Positions 32,716 through 41,632 of a stretch of DNA of 64,000 nt are shown here, one piece after another (the first letter of the stretch is position 1; the number at the start of each line of letters is the position of its first letter). The notes below the pieces were generated by a model, which saw only the letters and a program-made list of their open reading frames with translations, searched no databases and was not told where the DNA came from. The DNA comes from Halopseudomonas sabulinigri (GTDB lineage: Bacteria; Pseudomonadota; Gammaproteobacteria; Pseudomonadales; Pseudomonadaceae), in NCBI GenBank assembly GCA_011053055.1, contig DRHT01000015.1:1-64000 (forward strand), read 5' to 3'. The translations under genes and the position numbers were made by a program.

Positions 32716-35115
32716 ATGACGACTCTTAGCGAATTCCCGCTCCTGCCATTACGCGATGTGGTGGTGTATCCCCATATGGTCATTCCCCTTTTTGTGGGGC
32801 GTGACAAATCCATCCAAGCGCTTGAACAGGCGATGTCTGGTGGTAAGCAGGTGTTGTTGATTGCCCAACGCGATCCGGGCGAAGACGATCCCGCGCGCGA
32901 TGGCATGTACGACATGGGTACTGTCGCCACCATTTTGCAGTTGCTCAAATTGCCAGACGGTACCGTTAAGGTGCTGGTCGAAGGTGAGCAGCGCGCGCGC
33001 ATCGATTCGATTGAAGAAGTTGAAGGCTATCAGTCGGCAACGGTTGAGTTGCTGACTGAGGTGACACTGGATGAGCGTGAAGCCGAGGTGCTCACGCGCA
33101 GTCTGATGAGTCATTTCGAGCAGTTTGTACAGTTAGGTAAGAAAGTCCCTTCCGAGGTGGTTTCGTCTCTTTCGAGTATTAATCAGCCCGGCCGCTTGGT
33201 CGACACCATGGCCGCTCACTTATCGCTGAAGCTGGAAGAAAAGCAGGCGATTCTGGAAATACTCCCTCTGAACGAGCGGGTAGAGCATGTGCTGGGCGTG
33301 CTGGATGGCGAGATTGACTTGCTGCAAGTCGAAAAGCGTATCCGCGGCCGGGTTAAGAAACAGATGGAGCGCAGCCAGCGCGAGTACTACCTGAACGAGC
33401 AGATGAAGGCCATCCAGAAGGAGATGGGTAATCTGGATGAAGGGCACAGTGAGTTCGATGAGCTGCGCAAGAAAATTGATGACGCCGGTATGTCGGAAGA
33501 AGCGTTGACCAAGGTTAATGCTGAATTCAACAAGCTGAAGATGATGTCGCCTATGTCGGCCGAAGCGACCGTGGTGCGCTCTTATATCGATTGGCTTACG
33601 GCAGTGCCGTGGAAAAAGGCCAGCAAGGTGCGACATGACATCCAGCGTGCCGAGAAGGTGCTGGAGGAGGATCACTACGGCCTGGAAGAGGTCAAGGAGC
33701 GTATCCTTGAGTATCTGGCAGTGCAGAAGCGGGTGCGTAAGCTTAAAGGGCCTGTGCTCTGCCTGGTGGGGCCTCCTGGCGTAGGTAAAACTTCGCTGGG
33801 CGAATCTTTGGCACGGGCAACCAATCGTGAATTTGTGCGCATGGCACTCGGTGGGGTGCGCGATGAGGCGGAAATCCGCGGTCATCGTCGGACCTATATA
33901 GGCTCGCTGCCAGGTAAATTGATTCAAAAGATAACCAAGTCGGGCGTAAAAAACCCGCTGTTCTTGTTCGATGAGATCGACAAGATGGGTCAGGATATGC
34001 GCGGCGATCCTTCCTCAGCGCTGCTAGAGGTGCTGGATCCAGAGCAGAATCACGCCTTCAATGACCATTACCTTGAAGTGGATTACGACCTGTCGGACGT
34101 GATGTTTATTTGTACTGCAAACTCGATGAATATCCCGGCGCCGCTGCTCGACCGCATGGAGGTCATCCGGATTCCGGGTTATACCGAAGACGAGAAGATC
34201 AATATCGCCGATCGCTACCTGGTGCCCAAGCAGGTTAAGAACAACGGACTGAAGAAAGACGAGCTCACTTTCAGCCAAGAATCGCTGCGTGACCTGGTCC
34301 GCTATTACACTCGCGAGGCAGGTGTACGTGGTTTGGAGCGCCAAATCGCCAAGGTTTGCCGCAAAGTGGTGAAAGAACAGGTTGCGGAACGCAAGCCCAA
34401 ACCGGTCGCGCTTGATGAGAATTTACTCGAGCATTACCTGGGGGTACGCAAATTTAATTACGGCCTTGCTGAGGAGGCAGATCAGGTTGGTCAGGTGACC
34501 GGTTTGGCCTGGACTCAGGTAGGTGGCGAGTTGCTGAGTCTGGAAGCTGTCGTGGTTCCTGGGAAGGGGCGGCAGATCAAAACCGGCTCGTTGGGCGACG
34601 TTATGCAAGAGTCCATCAGCGCTGCTTTGACCGTGGTTCGCAGCCGTGCAGCGAGCCTGGGAATCAAGGCAGACTTCCATGAAAACAACGACATACACAT
34701 TCATGTTCCGGAAGGAGCAACGCCTAAAGATGGCCCCAGTGCGGGCGTCGGCATGTGTACTGCGCTGGTTTCTGCGCTGACTAAAATCCCGGTACGGGCG
34801 GACGTTGCAATGACCGGTGAGATCACGTTGCGCGGCCAGGTATTGCCGATTGGCGGCTTGAAAGAAAAGCTGTTGGCGGCACATCGTGGGGGCATTAAAA
34901 CGGTGATCATCCCGCACGAAAATGTCCGCGATTTGAAGGAAATTCCTGACCGTATCAAACAAGATATTGACGTCAAACCTGTGAAATGGATTGACGAGGT
35001 GTTGCAGATTGCGCTGCAATACATGCCGGAGCCCTTGAAAGAAGGGGTTGAAGAGATGGTTGCAAAGGATGACAATCGCGAGACTGATGAGAAAGGACGC
35101 ATCAGTACTCACTGA
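32716..35115 (+). CDS. lon: ATP-dependent protease Lon
   Basis: The 799-residue protein has the LAN domain (FPLLPLRDVVVYPHMVIPLF, residues 6-190), a coiled middle (QMERSQREYYLNEQMKAIQK), the AAA+ module (GPPGVGKTS; FLFDEIDKM) and the serine-lysine protease domain with S675 (PKDGPSAGVGM) and K718 (GLKEKLLAAH). It degrades damaged and regulatory proteins in the cytoplasm. No clear heat-shock promoter was identified. The ATG at 32716 has only a weak ribosome-binding site. Confidence 0.97.
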   Translation: MTTLSEFPLLPLRDVVVYPHMVIPLFVGRDKSIQALEQAMSGGKQVLLIAQRDPGEDDPARDGMYDMGTVATILQLLKLPDGTVKVLVEGEQRARIDSIEEVEGYQSATVELLTEVTLDEREAEVLTRSLMSHFEQFVQLGKKVPSEVVSSLSSINQPGRLVDTMAAHLSLKLEEKQAILEILPLNERVEHVLGVLDGEIDLLQVEKRIRGRVKKQMERSQREYYLNEQMKAIQKEMGNLDEGHSEFDELRKKIDDAGMSEEALTKVNAEFNKLKMMSPMSAEATVVRSYIDWLTAVPWKKASKVRHDIQRAEKVLEEDHYGLEEVKERILEYLAVQKRVRKLKGPVLCLVGPPGVGKTSLGESLARATNREFVRMALGGVRDEAEIRGHRRTYIGSLPGKLIQKITKSGVKNPLFLFDEIDKMGQDMRGDPSSALLEVLDPEQNHAFNDHYLEVDYDLSDVMFICTANSMNIPAPLLDRMEVIRIPGYTEDEKINIADRYLVPKQVKNNGLKKDELTFSQESLRDLVRYYTREAGVRGLERQIAKVCRKVVKEQVAERKPKPVALDENLLEHYLGVRKFNYGLAEEADQVGQVTGLAWTQVGGELLSLEAVVVPGKGRQIKTGSLGDVMQESISAALTVVRSRAASLGIKADFHENNDIHIHVPEGATPKDGPSAGVGMCTALVSALTKIPVRADVAMTGEITLRGQVLPIGGLKEKLLAAHRGGIKTVIIPHENVRDLKEIPDRIKQDIDVKPVKWIDEVLQIALQYMPEPLKEGVEEMVAKDDNRETDEKGRISTH

Positions 35116-35195
35116 GGCGATTTGGGTCCGGTGAGTGAAGCGCGTCCAGTGTGGGAGTGTTTTGCTAACCGGTCCGGGATTACTTCAGGCATTCC

Positions 35196-35225
35196 TTGAC
35201 ACGGTTTTTGACCGCTTGCTATAAA
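35196..35225 (+). promoter_or_regulatory. Sigma-70 promoter of hupB
   Basis: A perfect -35 box TTGACA (35196-35201) and a -10 box TATAAA (35220-35225) are 18 bases apart. Transcription would begin near 35232, leaving a leader of about 100 bases before the GTG start of hupB. Confidence 0.75.
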
Positions 35226-35330
35226 GCGTGCTTCGACCTAAGCAGGTATGCTGACTGGCCACAGCTTTGCTAAGACCACAAGCTTACATAATGACTAACA
35301 ACTCATTTGAATTTAATAAGGGGACTTAGA

Positions 35331-35603
35331 GTGAACAAGTCTGAACTGATTGATGCCATCGCCGCATCTGCCGATATTCCTAAAGCTGCTGCCGGTCGCG
35401 CTCTAGACGCCGTCATCGAGTCCGTCACTGGTGCACTGAAGGATGGTGATTCGGTTGTATTAGTAGGGTTTGGTACATTCGCTGTTAAGGAGCGCGCTGC
35501 GCGCACTGGCCGTAACCCGCAGACTGGTCAGCCGATCGAAATCAGCGCTGCCAAAATTCCTGGCTTCAAAGCAGGTAAGGCACTCAAGGACGCTGTGAAC
35601 TAA
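35331..35603 (+). CDS. hupB: DNA-binding protein HU-beta
   Basis: The 90-residue nucleoid protein starts at a GTG (35331) with AAGGGGA upstream: [20 protein letters not shown]. The DNA-grasping arm carries the HU signature [20 protein letters not shown]. It bends and compacts DNA and is highly expressed, in keeping with the strong promoter upstream. It follows lon as in other pseudomonads. Confidence 0.96.
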   Translation: MNKSELIDAIAASADIPKAAAGRALDAVIESVTGALKDGDSVVLVGFGTFAVKERAARTGRNPQTGQPIEISAAKIPGFKAGKALKDAVN

Positions 35604-35654
35604 TTGCGTCCCTGATCTGATGTGACATGCCGACGGCTCAGGCCAAGGCATGCT

Positions 35655-35712
35655 ACGGAGCCATCCAGGACGCTACAGGCCCAGGCCTATTACGTCGCAC
35701 AGATGGCTCCGT
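35655..35712 (+). repeat. Long inverted repeat in the hupB-ppiD gap
   Basis: ACGGAGCCATC (35655-35665) is exactly complementary to GATGGCTCCGT (35702-35712). The 36-base loop holds another small stem (AGGCC ... GGCCT). A terminator follows ten bases later, so the hupB transcript ends in a large folded RNA, or the region gives a small RNA. Confidence 0.5.
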
Positions 35713-35722
35713 CAGTTACCAG

Positions 35723-35752
35723 AAAGGCGCATCGACAGGATGCGCCTTTTTT
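35723..35752 (+). terminator. Rho-independent terminator after hupB
   Basis: AAAGGCGCATC pairs with GATGCGCCTTT around a short loop, with a run of six T. It ends hupB transcription before ppiD. Confidence 0.88.
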
Positions 35753-35837
35753 GTTGGAAGTAGAGAAAGACCATTCAAGGCTTGAGTGGCATGAACCTAG
35801 CGCTGGGCGTTCAGGTTAAACAGAATTCGGGGGCATG

Positions 35838-37730
35838 ATGCTGCAAAACATGAGGGACAATGCGCAAAGCTGGGTCGCCAAGGTGATCGTTGGCGTCATT
35901 GTGCTGATATTCGCTTTGACTGGCTGGGAGTCCATCAGTCGTTTTTCCAATACCGCAGATGAGGCGGCTGAGGTAAACGGTGAGGTGATATCCAAGCTGG
36001 AACTGGAGCAGGCTGTGGCATTGCAGCGCCGCCAATTGATTCAGCAGTTGCAGCAAATGGGCAACAACAGCTTTGATCCAAGCATGATTGATGAAAGCTT
36101 TTTACGCACCAGCGTGCTGGATGGTTTGATTGAACGGTCGGTACTGATTCAAGGTGCTGAAGAGGCTGGCTTCGACGTGTCTGATCAAATGATCGACCAG
36201 TTAATCCTGACTACACCGGATTTCCAGGTAAACGGCAAATTCGATAGTGACCGCTTCGATATCGTGATCCGCAACATGGGTATGCCTTCGCGCATGGCTT
36301 TCCGTGGCCTGGTGCGTCAGCAGCTGCTGATTACCCAGTACCGTAATGGCTACGAAGCGACTGCATTTGCGACGCCGGTCGAGCGTAAGCAGTTGGCCGA
36401 TTTGGAAAACCAGACTCGTGACTTTTTGGTCATTGAAGTGCCGGTAGCTGATGCCTCCGCTGTTCAGGTTACCGATGAGGAGATCGCGCAGTATTACGCC
36501 GCGAGTGCTCAGCAATTTATGACGCCCGAGCAGGTAGTTCTGGAAACGTTGACGCTTTCACGCTCCAGTTTCTTTGATCAGGTTGACGTAAGCGAAGACG
36601 CGGTTAACGAGCTTTATCAGCGCGAGATCGGCAATTTGGCTGAACAGCGTCGCGCTTCACACATCCTGGTGGAAGTGGCTGATGACGAGGCGGATGCCAA
36701 GGCGCGTATTGAAGCTGCGGCGGCACGTATCAATGCCGGCGAAGATTTCGCGAAAGTGGCGGCCGATGTGTCAGAAGATGGCGGCAGCGCGCGCAATGGT
36801 GGCGATCTGGGTTATGTCATCAAGGGTAGCTTTGATCCGTCTTTCGATGATGCGTTGTTTGCTCTAAAAACGGATGAAGTCTCGGCGCCAGTGCTTACCA
36901 GCTATGGCTATCACCTCATCAAACTGACTGATTTGAAGGCACCCGAAGTGCCGACACTTGAGTCCATGCGTGAGCAGCTGGTTCAGGAGTTGAAGTCTGA
37001 ACAGGTGGAGCGCGCATTTGTTGATGCTTCGCAGGAACTGGCCAATCTGGCGCACGAAGCGTCTGACCTAGCCGAGCCGGCAGCCGCATTGAACCTGAAA
37101 GTTGAGTCCCTGGGGCCAGTTGAGCGTCTGGGTGGCGAAGGTTTGGCGAGCAATCCGAAGGTTATGAATGCCGCTTTTACCGATGACGTGCTGAAAAACG
37201 GTTACAACAGTGATCTGCTCGAGCTGGATGCCGACACCGTAGTGGTCGTGCGCGTTAAACAGCATCTCAAGCCAGAGCAGCGTCCACTGGAGGAAGTGCA
37301 GCAGGAGATCAGTGAGCTGATGGCCTACGAAAAGGCTGAAAAGGCGTCAGCTGAACAGGCTGATGGCTACATTGCCGGTTTGCAATCAGGTGAGCTGACC
37401 ATGGACGCTTTGGCGCAGCAACAGGGCGTCGAGTGGCAACAGTATGAGGCAGTGGGTCGCTCTTCCAGCGACATCCCCACGCCGTTGCTGCGTAGCGTGT
37501 TCGGCCTACCTAAGCCTACTGCCGAAAAAGCAGTCTACGGGCGTATCAAGCAGCCTGCGGGCGGCTTCTGGTTGGTGGCGTTGCGCGGTGTGGCAACCGC
37601 CGGAGATGTGCAGGTTGAGGAGGGTGCTGCTTCGCAGTATCAACAGTTCATTGCGGGGCAATCGGGCCAACAGGACTTTAGCGCTGCGCAAGAACAGCTG
37701 CGAGCTGACGCTGAGATCGAACGTTTCTGA
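35838..37730 (+). CDS. ppiD: Periplasmic peptidyl-prolyl isomerase PpiD
   Basis: 630 residues from the second of two adjacent ATG codons (MLQNMRDNAQSWVAKVIVGV), which has better spacing from GGGGG. One membrane anchor (VIVGVIVLIFALTGWESI) is followed by a SurA-like N-terminal domain and a parvulin domain at about 270-375 (RRASHILVEVADDEADAKAR; GGDLGYVIKGSFDPSFDDAL). It is tethered to the inner membrane near the Sec translocon and helps exported outer-membrane proteins fold. It fits the quality-control role of the whole cluster. Confidence 0.95.
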   Translation: MLQNMRDNAQSWVAKVIVGVIVLIFALTGWESISRFSNTADEAAEVNGEVISKLELEQAVALQRRQLIQQLQQMGNNSFDPSMIDESFLRTSVLDGLIERSVLIQGAEEAGFDVSDQMIDQLILTTPDFQVNGKFDSDRFDIVIRNMGMPSRMAFRGLVRQQLLITQYRNGYEATAFATPVERKQLADLENQTRDFLVIEVPVADASAVQVTDEEIAQYYAASAQQFMTPEQVVLETLTLSRSSFFDQVDVSEDAVNELYQREIGNLAEQRRASHILVEVADDEADAKARIEAAAARINAGEDFAKVAADVSEDGGSARNGGDLGYVIKGSFDPSFDDALFALKTDEVSAPVLTSYGYHLIKLTDLKAPEVPTLESMREQLVQELKSEQVERAFVDASQELANLAHEASDLAEPAAALNLKVESLGPVERLGGEGLASNPKVMNAAFTDDVLKNGYNSDLLELDADTVVVVRVKQHLKPEQRPLEEVQQEISELMAYEKAEKASAEQADGYIAGLQSGELTMDALAQQQGVEWQQYEAVGRSSSDIPTPLLRSVFGLPKPTAEKAVYGRIKQPAGGFWLVALRGVATAGDVQVEEGAASQYQQFIAGQSGQQDFSAAQEQLRADAEIERF

Positions 37731-37755
37731 TCGGCCGAAAGTACTGGCATTGCAG

Positions 37756-37779
37756 AAAAGGCGCTTAGGCGCCTTTTTT
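37756..37779 (+). terminator. Rho-independent terminator after ppiD
   Basis: AAAAGGCGC and GCGCCTTTT form a stem with loop TTAG, continuing into more T. It lies 25 bp after the ppiD stop. Confidence 0.88.
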
Positions 37780-37827
37780 GTTTTTGTTTTTTGTAAGTGG
37801 AAAGCGAGGAGCAGGAATATTGGAGGC

Positions 37828-37856
37828 AAAAAAATGCGGTGACAGTTGTCACCGCA
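37828..37856 (-). terminator. Rho-independent terminator of the OprD-family gene
   Basis: On the minus strand TGCGGTGACA and TGTCACCGCA form a near-perfect palindrome followed by seven T (37834-37828). It ends the leftward porin transcript 49 bp past its stop. Confidence 0.88.
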
Positions 37857-37904
37857 GAAAACGACCGGCTTCGTATTGGGGGGCTTGAAGCCGTTCGGAG
37901 CAGC

Positions 37905-39137
37905 CTATTTCAACGCAAACGTGTAATTCAGTATTAAACGGTTTTCATCAATGTCGCGGGTGGCATTGGAGCGGACCATCGCGTTGCGCCAGCGTACAGA
38001 CAAGTTTTTCAAGGGGCCGCTTTGTAAGGTGTAGCTGACATCAACATCGCGTTCCCATTCGCTGCCTTCGCGGTTTCCAACAGCAAAATCGTCGCCTGTG
38101 ACGTAACGGGTAAAAGCGCTGAGGCCAGGTACGCCTAGAGTGGCGAAGTTAATGTCGTAGCGAGCTTGCCAGGATTTCTCGTCGGCGCGAGTAAAGTCTA
38201 AAATTTGCACATAGTTGGCTACGTACGGGTCGGTTTCGGCGAGGAACGGAAAGGCTGTGTCGCCGTCACTGTGTTGGTAGCCAAGCCACAGCTTGTGTGC
38301 CCCGGTAGCGGCAGACAGCATCAGCGACTTCATCTGGTGATCAATGTCCAATGGCTGGTTGCCACTGTCACCGGTATCAAAGTAAGCAAGGTTGGCGCCG
38401 AGCGTCCAATCACCTACCGGTTGAGCATGCACCAGATTGAACAGGGTCTGTTCGTATACATCTTCCAGTTCCGCACCCCAAATCCCAATTTTGGTGTTGT
38501 CGCTGTTAAACGCGTAGTTACCGCCCAAGTAGTTGAACCTGTCCGAACTACCACCCAAAGTGGCACGTATATCTTCGGAGTTGGTGCTGTTGCGGTAGTT
38601 CACTTCGCGCAATTGTCCGCCCTGCAGGTCTAGATTCTCTATTTCATTTACTGCCAAGCTGGCACCGGTGAACTCTTGTGGTAACAAGCGCAAATCGCCG
38701 GATGAGGCGATCGGCAGCTTGGGCATCAAACCACCGACTTTCAATACACTTTTAGATAGACGTACTTTGCCGGCAGCAGTTGCTTCGCTGTAGCTGCCGG
38801 GGCCTTCGTTGCCATAGCTGTTGGGCAGTAGGCCGGTGCCTGCGCGGTCGTCGGCAGAGTCCAGTTTTAAACCCACGCCCGCATAAACATCGACGCCGAA
38901 ACCGATAAAGCCCTCGGTGAAGCCCGACTCTGCTTTGAAAATAAAGCCCTGAGCCCATTCTTCTGCTTTGGACTGGGCGCCGGGATCACGAAAATCGCGG
39001 TTGAAATAGAAATTGCGTAACTGAAGGTTGGCGTTGGCGTCATCGACGAATCCGGCCGCCTGAGCATTGCCTGCCAGGGATGTTCCCAGAGCAACGGCGA
39101 TAGCGCCCGCGAGGGTGTGGGTTTTCACATGCTTCAT
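37905..39137 (-). CDS. OprD-family outer-membrane porin
   Basis: The 410-residue protein has a signal peptide (cut after AGNAQA) and starts the mature barrel AGFVDDANANLQLRNFYFNR then DFRDPGAQSKAEEWAQGFIF, the OprD family signature. The C-terminus ends with an aromatic-rich strand (ENRLILNYTFALK), as expected for outer-membrane insertion. OprD porins admit basic amino acids, peptides or aromatic acids; the substrate here cannot be read from the sequence. A conventional Shine-Dalgarno (GGAGAAC) precedes the ATG. Confidence 0.92.
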   Translation of the reverse strand: MKHVKTHTLAGAIAVALGTSLAGNAQAAGFVDDANANLQLRNFYFNRDFRDPGAQSKAEEWAQGFIFKAESGFTEGFIGFGVDVYAGVGLKLDSADDRAGTGLLPNSYGNEGPGSYSEATAAGKVRLSKSVLKVGGLMPKLPIASSGDLRLLPQEFTGASLAVNEIENLDLQGGQLREVNYRNSTNSEDIRATLGGSSDRFNYLGGNYAFNSDNTKIGIWGAELEDVYEQTLFNLVHAQPVGDWTLGANLAYFDTGDSGNQPLDIDHQMKSLMLSAATGAHKLWLGYQHSDGDTAFPFLAETDPYVANYVQILDFTRADEKSWQARYDINFATLGVPGLSAFTRYVTGDDFAVGNREGSEWERDVDVSYTLQSGPLKNLSVRWRNAMVRSNATRDIDENRLILNYTFALK

Positions 39138-39498
39138 TGTTGTTCTCCTGATGTGAGTCGGTGCGCTGCTATGGCGCGAATTAACTAAAGCACGGGAGAC
39201 TGGAGTGGGCCTTACGACGATAGTATTAACGTCATCAAAGTGTCACCCACCGACAATCTTGGGTAGTCATCTGAAAGGCTCGTTGTTGACAGGGTGCTGA
39301 CGTTTTTCTGAGGTTTATTGGTAGGGACTTATACGGCTTGTACTTTAGTCTAGTGCGGGCAACGAGTTGGCATTGGTAGGGCGCGTTAGAAGCGCGATGT
39401 GGCACCGCTACCGTGAAAGTAAGATAGTGCGGTAGCCTGAGCTTGCCATCGGCGGCTTTGCTAAAACGCTTGAATAACGATCCGTAGGGAAAGAGTTA
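39138..39498. other. Intergenic region, no gene seen
   Basis: This 361-bp gap separates the divergent porin and channel genes. I find no coding frame. A TTGACA at about 39294 lacks a good -10 partner, so promoters for the two genes could not be placed with confidence. Confidence 0.4.
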
Positions 39499-39927
39499 AT
39501 GTTGATGAACTTCGTGTTGGGCTTGTCGATGATGGCGCTGTGTTTGTTGCTGCAAGGTTTTTTGGTTATCGCCGCGCTGCGTTATTTTGCCAGGCGGCAG
39601 GCGCAGGTACGCTCGGCCTTTTTGGCTGCTATGCGGGTCACGGTCGGTTTAATGTTCATTCTGATCGTCGGCAACGTAGCTCAGCTGGTGGCTTGGGCAG
39701 TGTTGTTTTATGCGTTGGGCGAGTTCGACACTATGCAGCTGGCTATATATCACTCGGCAGTCAACTTCTCTACCTTGGGCTATGGCGACATCGTTATGTC
39801 GGCCAAGTACCGGCTGTTGGGGCCGCTTGAGGCGCTCAATGGTGCCTTGATGATTGGCGTGTCTACTGCAGCACTATCCCGAGCCTTCGCAGAAGCGGTT
39901 AAAGATCGAGCTTTCGTCTCGCGTTGA
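39499..39927 (+). CDS. Small potassium-channel-like ion channel protein
   Basis: The 142-residue membrane protein has helices at about 5-28, 45-72 and 105-128. Between the last two lies YHSAVNFSTLGYGDIVM, a pore helix and selectivity filter (TLGYGD, compare TVGYGD of K+ channels). It is therefore a minimal ion channel subunit, probably tetrameric in the inner membrane. There is no cytosolic regulatory domain. RBS GGGAAAGAG lies just before the ATG. It stands alone, 153 bp before the antiporter gene. Confidence 0.8.
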   Translation: MLMNFVLGLSMMALCLLLQGFLVIAALRYFARRQAQVRSAFLAAMRVTVGLMFILIVGNVAQLVAWAVLFYALGEFDTMQLAIYHSAVNFSTLGYGDIVMSAKYRLLGPLEALNGALMIGVSTAALSRAFAEAVKDRAFVSR

Positions 39928-40079
39928 CGGGGTTCTCTACTTGGCTTATCGATCATCGGTCTGTGCCTTCGGTCGTGCGTTTTTGACAGCGGGGGCAGCC
40001 TTCGGCAGAGTACGCGACCTTTAGGGTTGTCTGGCCGTGTGCCGAAGATGGCTAAGCCTTACTTTGCTGGAGTGCGCAA

Positions 40080-41399
40080 ATGAATGCGGTGGTTGCGGCA
40101 GTTGCCGTCATGTTGGTATTGAGCCTGTGTCGGGTACACGTTGTGGTCGCCCTCATTCTGGGTGCAATTACCGGTGGTTTGCTCGGTGGATTGGGGCTGC
40201 AAACTACGCTGGAAACCTTCCAGAATGGGTTGGGTAAGGGCGCCAATATTGCGTTGAGTTATGCGCTACTGGGTGCCTTTGCGGTTGCCATTGCCAAGTC
40301 GGGCTTGGCGCACGCGCTGGCCGATCGTGCGTTGCAGGTAGTCGACCGTCAGCAGCAGGGTGGAGCGGGGCTATTGAAGCTGGTGCTGATCCTGATGCTG
40401 GGCGGTGTTGCCATCGCGTCACAAAACATACTGCCGATTCACATCGCCTTCATTCCGCTGTTGGTTCCGCCGTTGTTGTATGTCATGGCGCGATTGAACT
40501 TGGATCGCCGCGCGGTAGCCTGCGTGCTGACGTTTGGTTTGATAACCCCTTACATGTTTCTGCCGGTAGGCTTTGGCGGCATCTTCCTTAACGATATTCT
40601 GCTGGCGAATGTCGCCGAGAGCGGCGCTGAAGTGGAGGGCATCAATGTGATGCACGCCATGGCACTGCCTGCGCTGGGAATGCTGCTCGGTTTGCTGGTG
40701 GCGATTTTTATCAGCTATCGCAAACCGCGAGAATACGATGTGGCACGCATTCGTCAGGTTGAACGCTTGGAAGGTGGCTATAGCCCGATGTCTTTGCTGG
40801 TAGCACTGGTCGCGGTGGTGGTTGCCTTCATCATCCAGCTTTGGCTGGACTCCATGATTGTGGGGGCCCTGGCTGGCTTTGTGATTTTCTCCGTTTCTGG
40901 TGTGGTGCGCTGGAAAGACGCTGACGGGGTGTTTACCGAAGGCATGAAAATGATGGCGATGATCGGTTTTATCATGATCGCCGCTGCCGGGTTTGCCGAG
41001 GTAATGCGTGCAACTGGAGCGATTCAGACGTTAGTAGAAAGCTCCGCTGACCTCATTGGCGGTAATCGCGCGTTGGCTGCGTTGCTGATGCTGCTGGTTG
41101 GTTTACTGATCACCATGGGGATTGGCTCTTCATTCTCCACCATTCCGATTATTGCGGCTATTTATGTGCCGCTAGCGGCTCAGTTAGGGTTTAGCCCCTT
41201 GGCAATAGTTGCACTGGTGGGCACCGCTGCCGCGCTGGGTGATGCGGGCTCACCCGCCTCTGACTCAACTTTAGGACCGACAGCCGGCCTAAATGTGGAC
41301 GGCCAGCACAATCACATCTGGGACACGGTAGTGCCGACCTTTCTGCATTACAACCTGCCGCTTATTGCCTTCGGTTGGCTGGCCGTGATGGTGCTGTGA
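40080..41399 (+). CDS. Na+/H+ antiporter-family protein (YuiF/NhaC-like)
   Basis: The 439-residue protein has about eleven to twelve membrane helices. [56 protein letters not shown] and [20 protein letters not shown] are typical of the Na+/H+ antiporter family that includes YuiF; some members carry amino acids such as histidine. It is placed in the inner membrane and would exchange sodium or a substrate with protons. GGAG lies upstream of the ATG. It is next to an ion channel, perhaps a shared role in ion balance. Confidence 0.82.
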   Translation: MNAVVAAVAVMLVLSLCRVHVVVALILGAITGGLLGGLGLQTTLETFQNGLGKGANIALSYALLGAFAVAIAKSGLAHALADRALQVVDRQQQGGAGLLKLVLILMLGGVAIASQNILPIHIAFIPLLVPPLLYVMARLNLDRRAVACVLTFGLITPYMFLPVGFGGIFLNDILLANVAESGAEVEGINVMHAMALPALGMLLGLLVAIFISYRKPREYDVARIRQVERLEGGYSPMSLLVALVAVVVAFIIQLWLDSMIVGALAGFVIFSVSGVVRWKDADGVFTEGMKMMAMIGFIMIAAAGFAEVMRATGAIQTLVESSADLIGGNRALAALLMLLVGLLITMGIGSSFSTIPIIAAIYVPLAAQLGFSPLAIVALVGTAAALGDAGSPASDSTLGPTAGLNVDGQHNHIWDTVVPTFLHYNLPLIAFGWLAVMVL

Positions 41400-41458
41400 T
41401 GTTGAGCCATTCTTTAAGCGCCAAGCGTTAAAGAAACAGCGCGGTCGCAGCCTATTTA

Positions 41459-41494
41459 CCTGCGAGCCTTCGCCCCTCGGCGGAGGTTCGCAGG
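41459..41494 (+). repeat. Hairpin after the antiporter gene
   Basis: CCTGCGA and TCGCAGG enclose an inner CCT/AGG stem. It lies 60 bp past the antiporter stop with no T-run, so a terminator role is uncertain. Confidence 0.4.
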
Positions 41495-41632
41495 GGCGTC
41501 TCCTATTCTGCATGCCCGTTCAGATTGAGTTGATCAAGGCTTGCCGCGCACTTGAACATTTTTTTACCTATCTTTCGCGCTGCCGCCGTAGGCCGATTAG
41601 ACTGAAGGGAGATTCGTCTTCGGAGTGGCAGG

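Noticed and set aside
33220-33927. 235-codon minus-strand frame
   Set aside because: Antisense to the Lon AAA+ region; no independent support.
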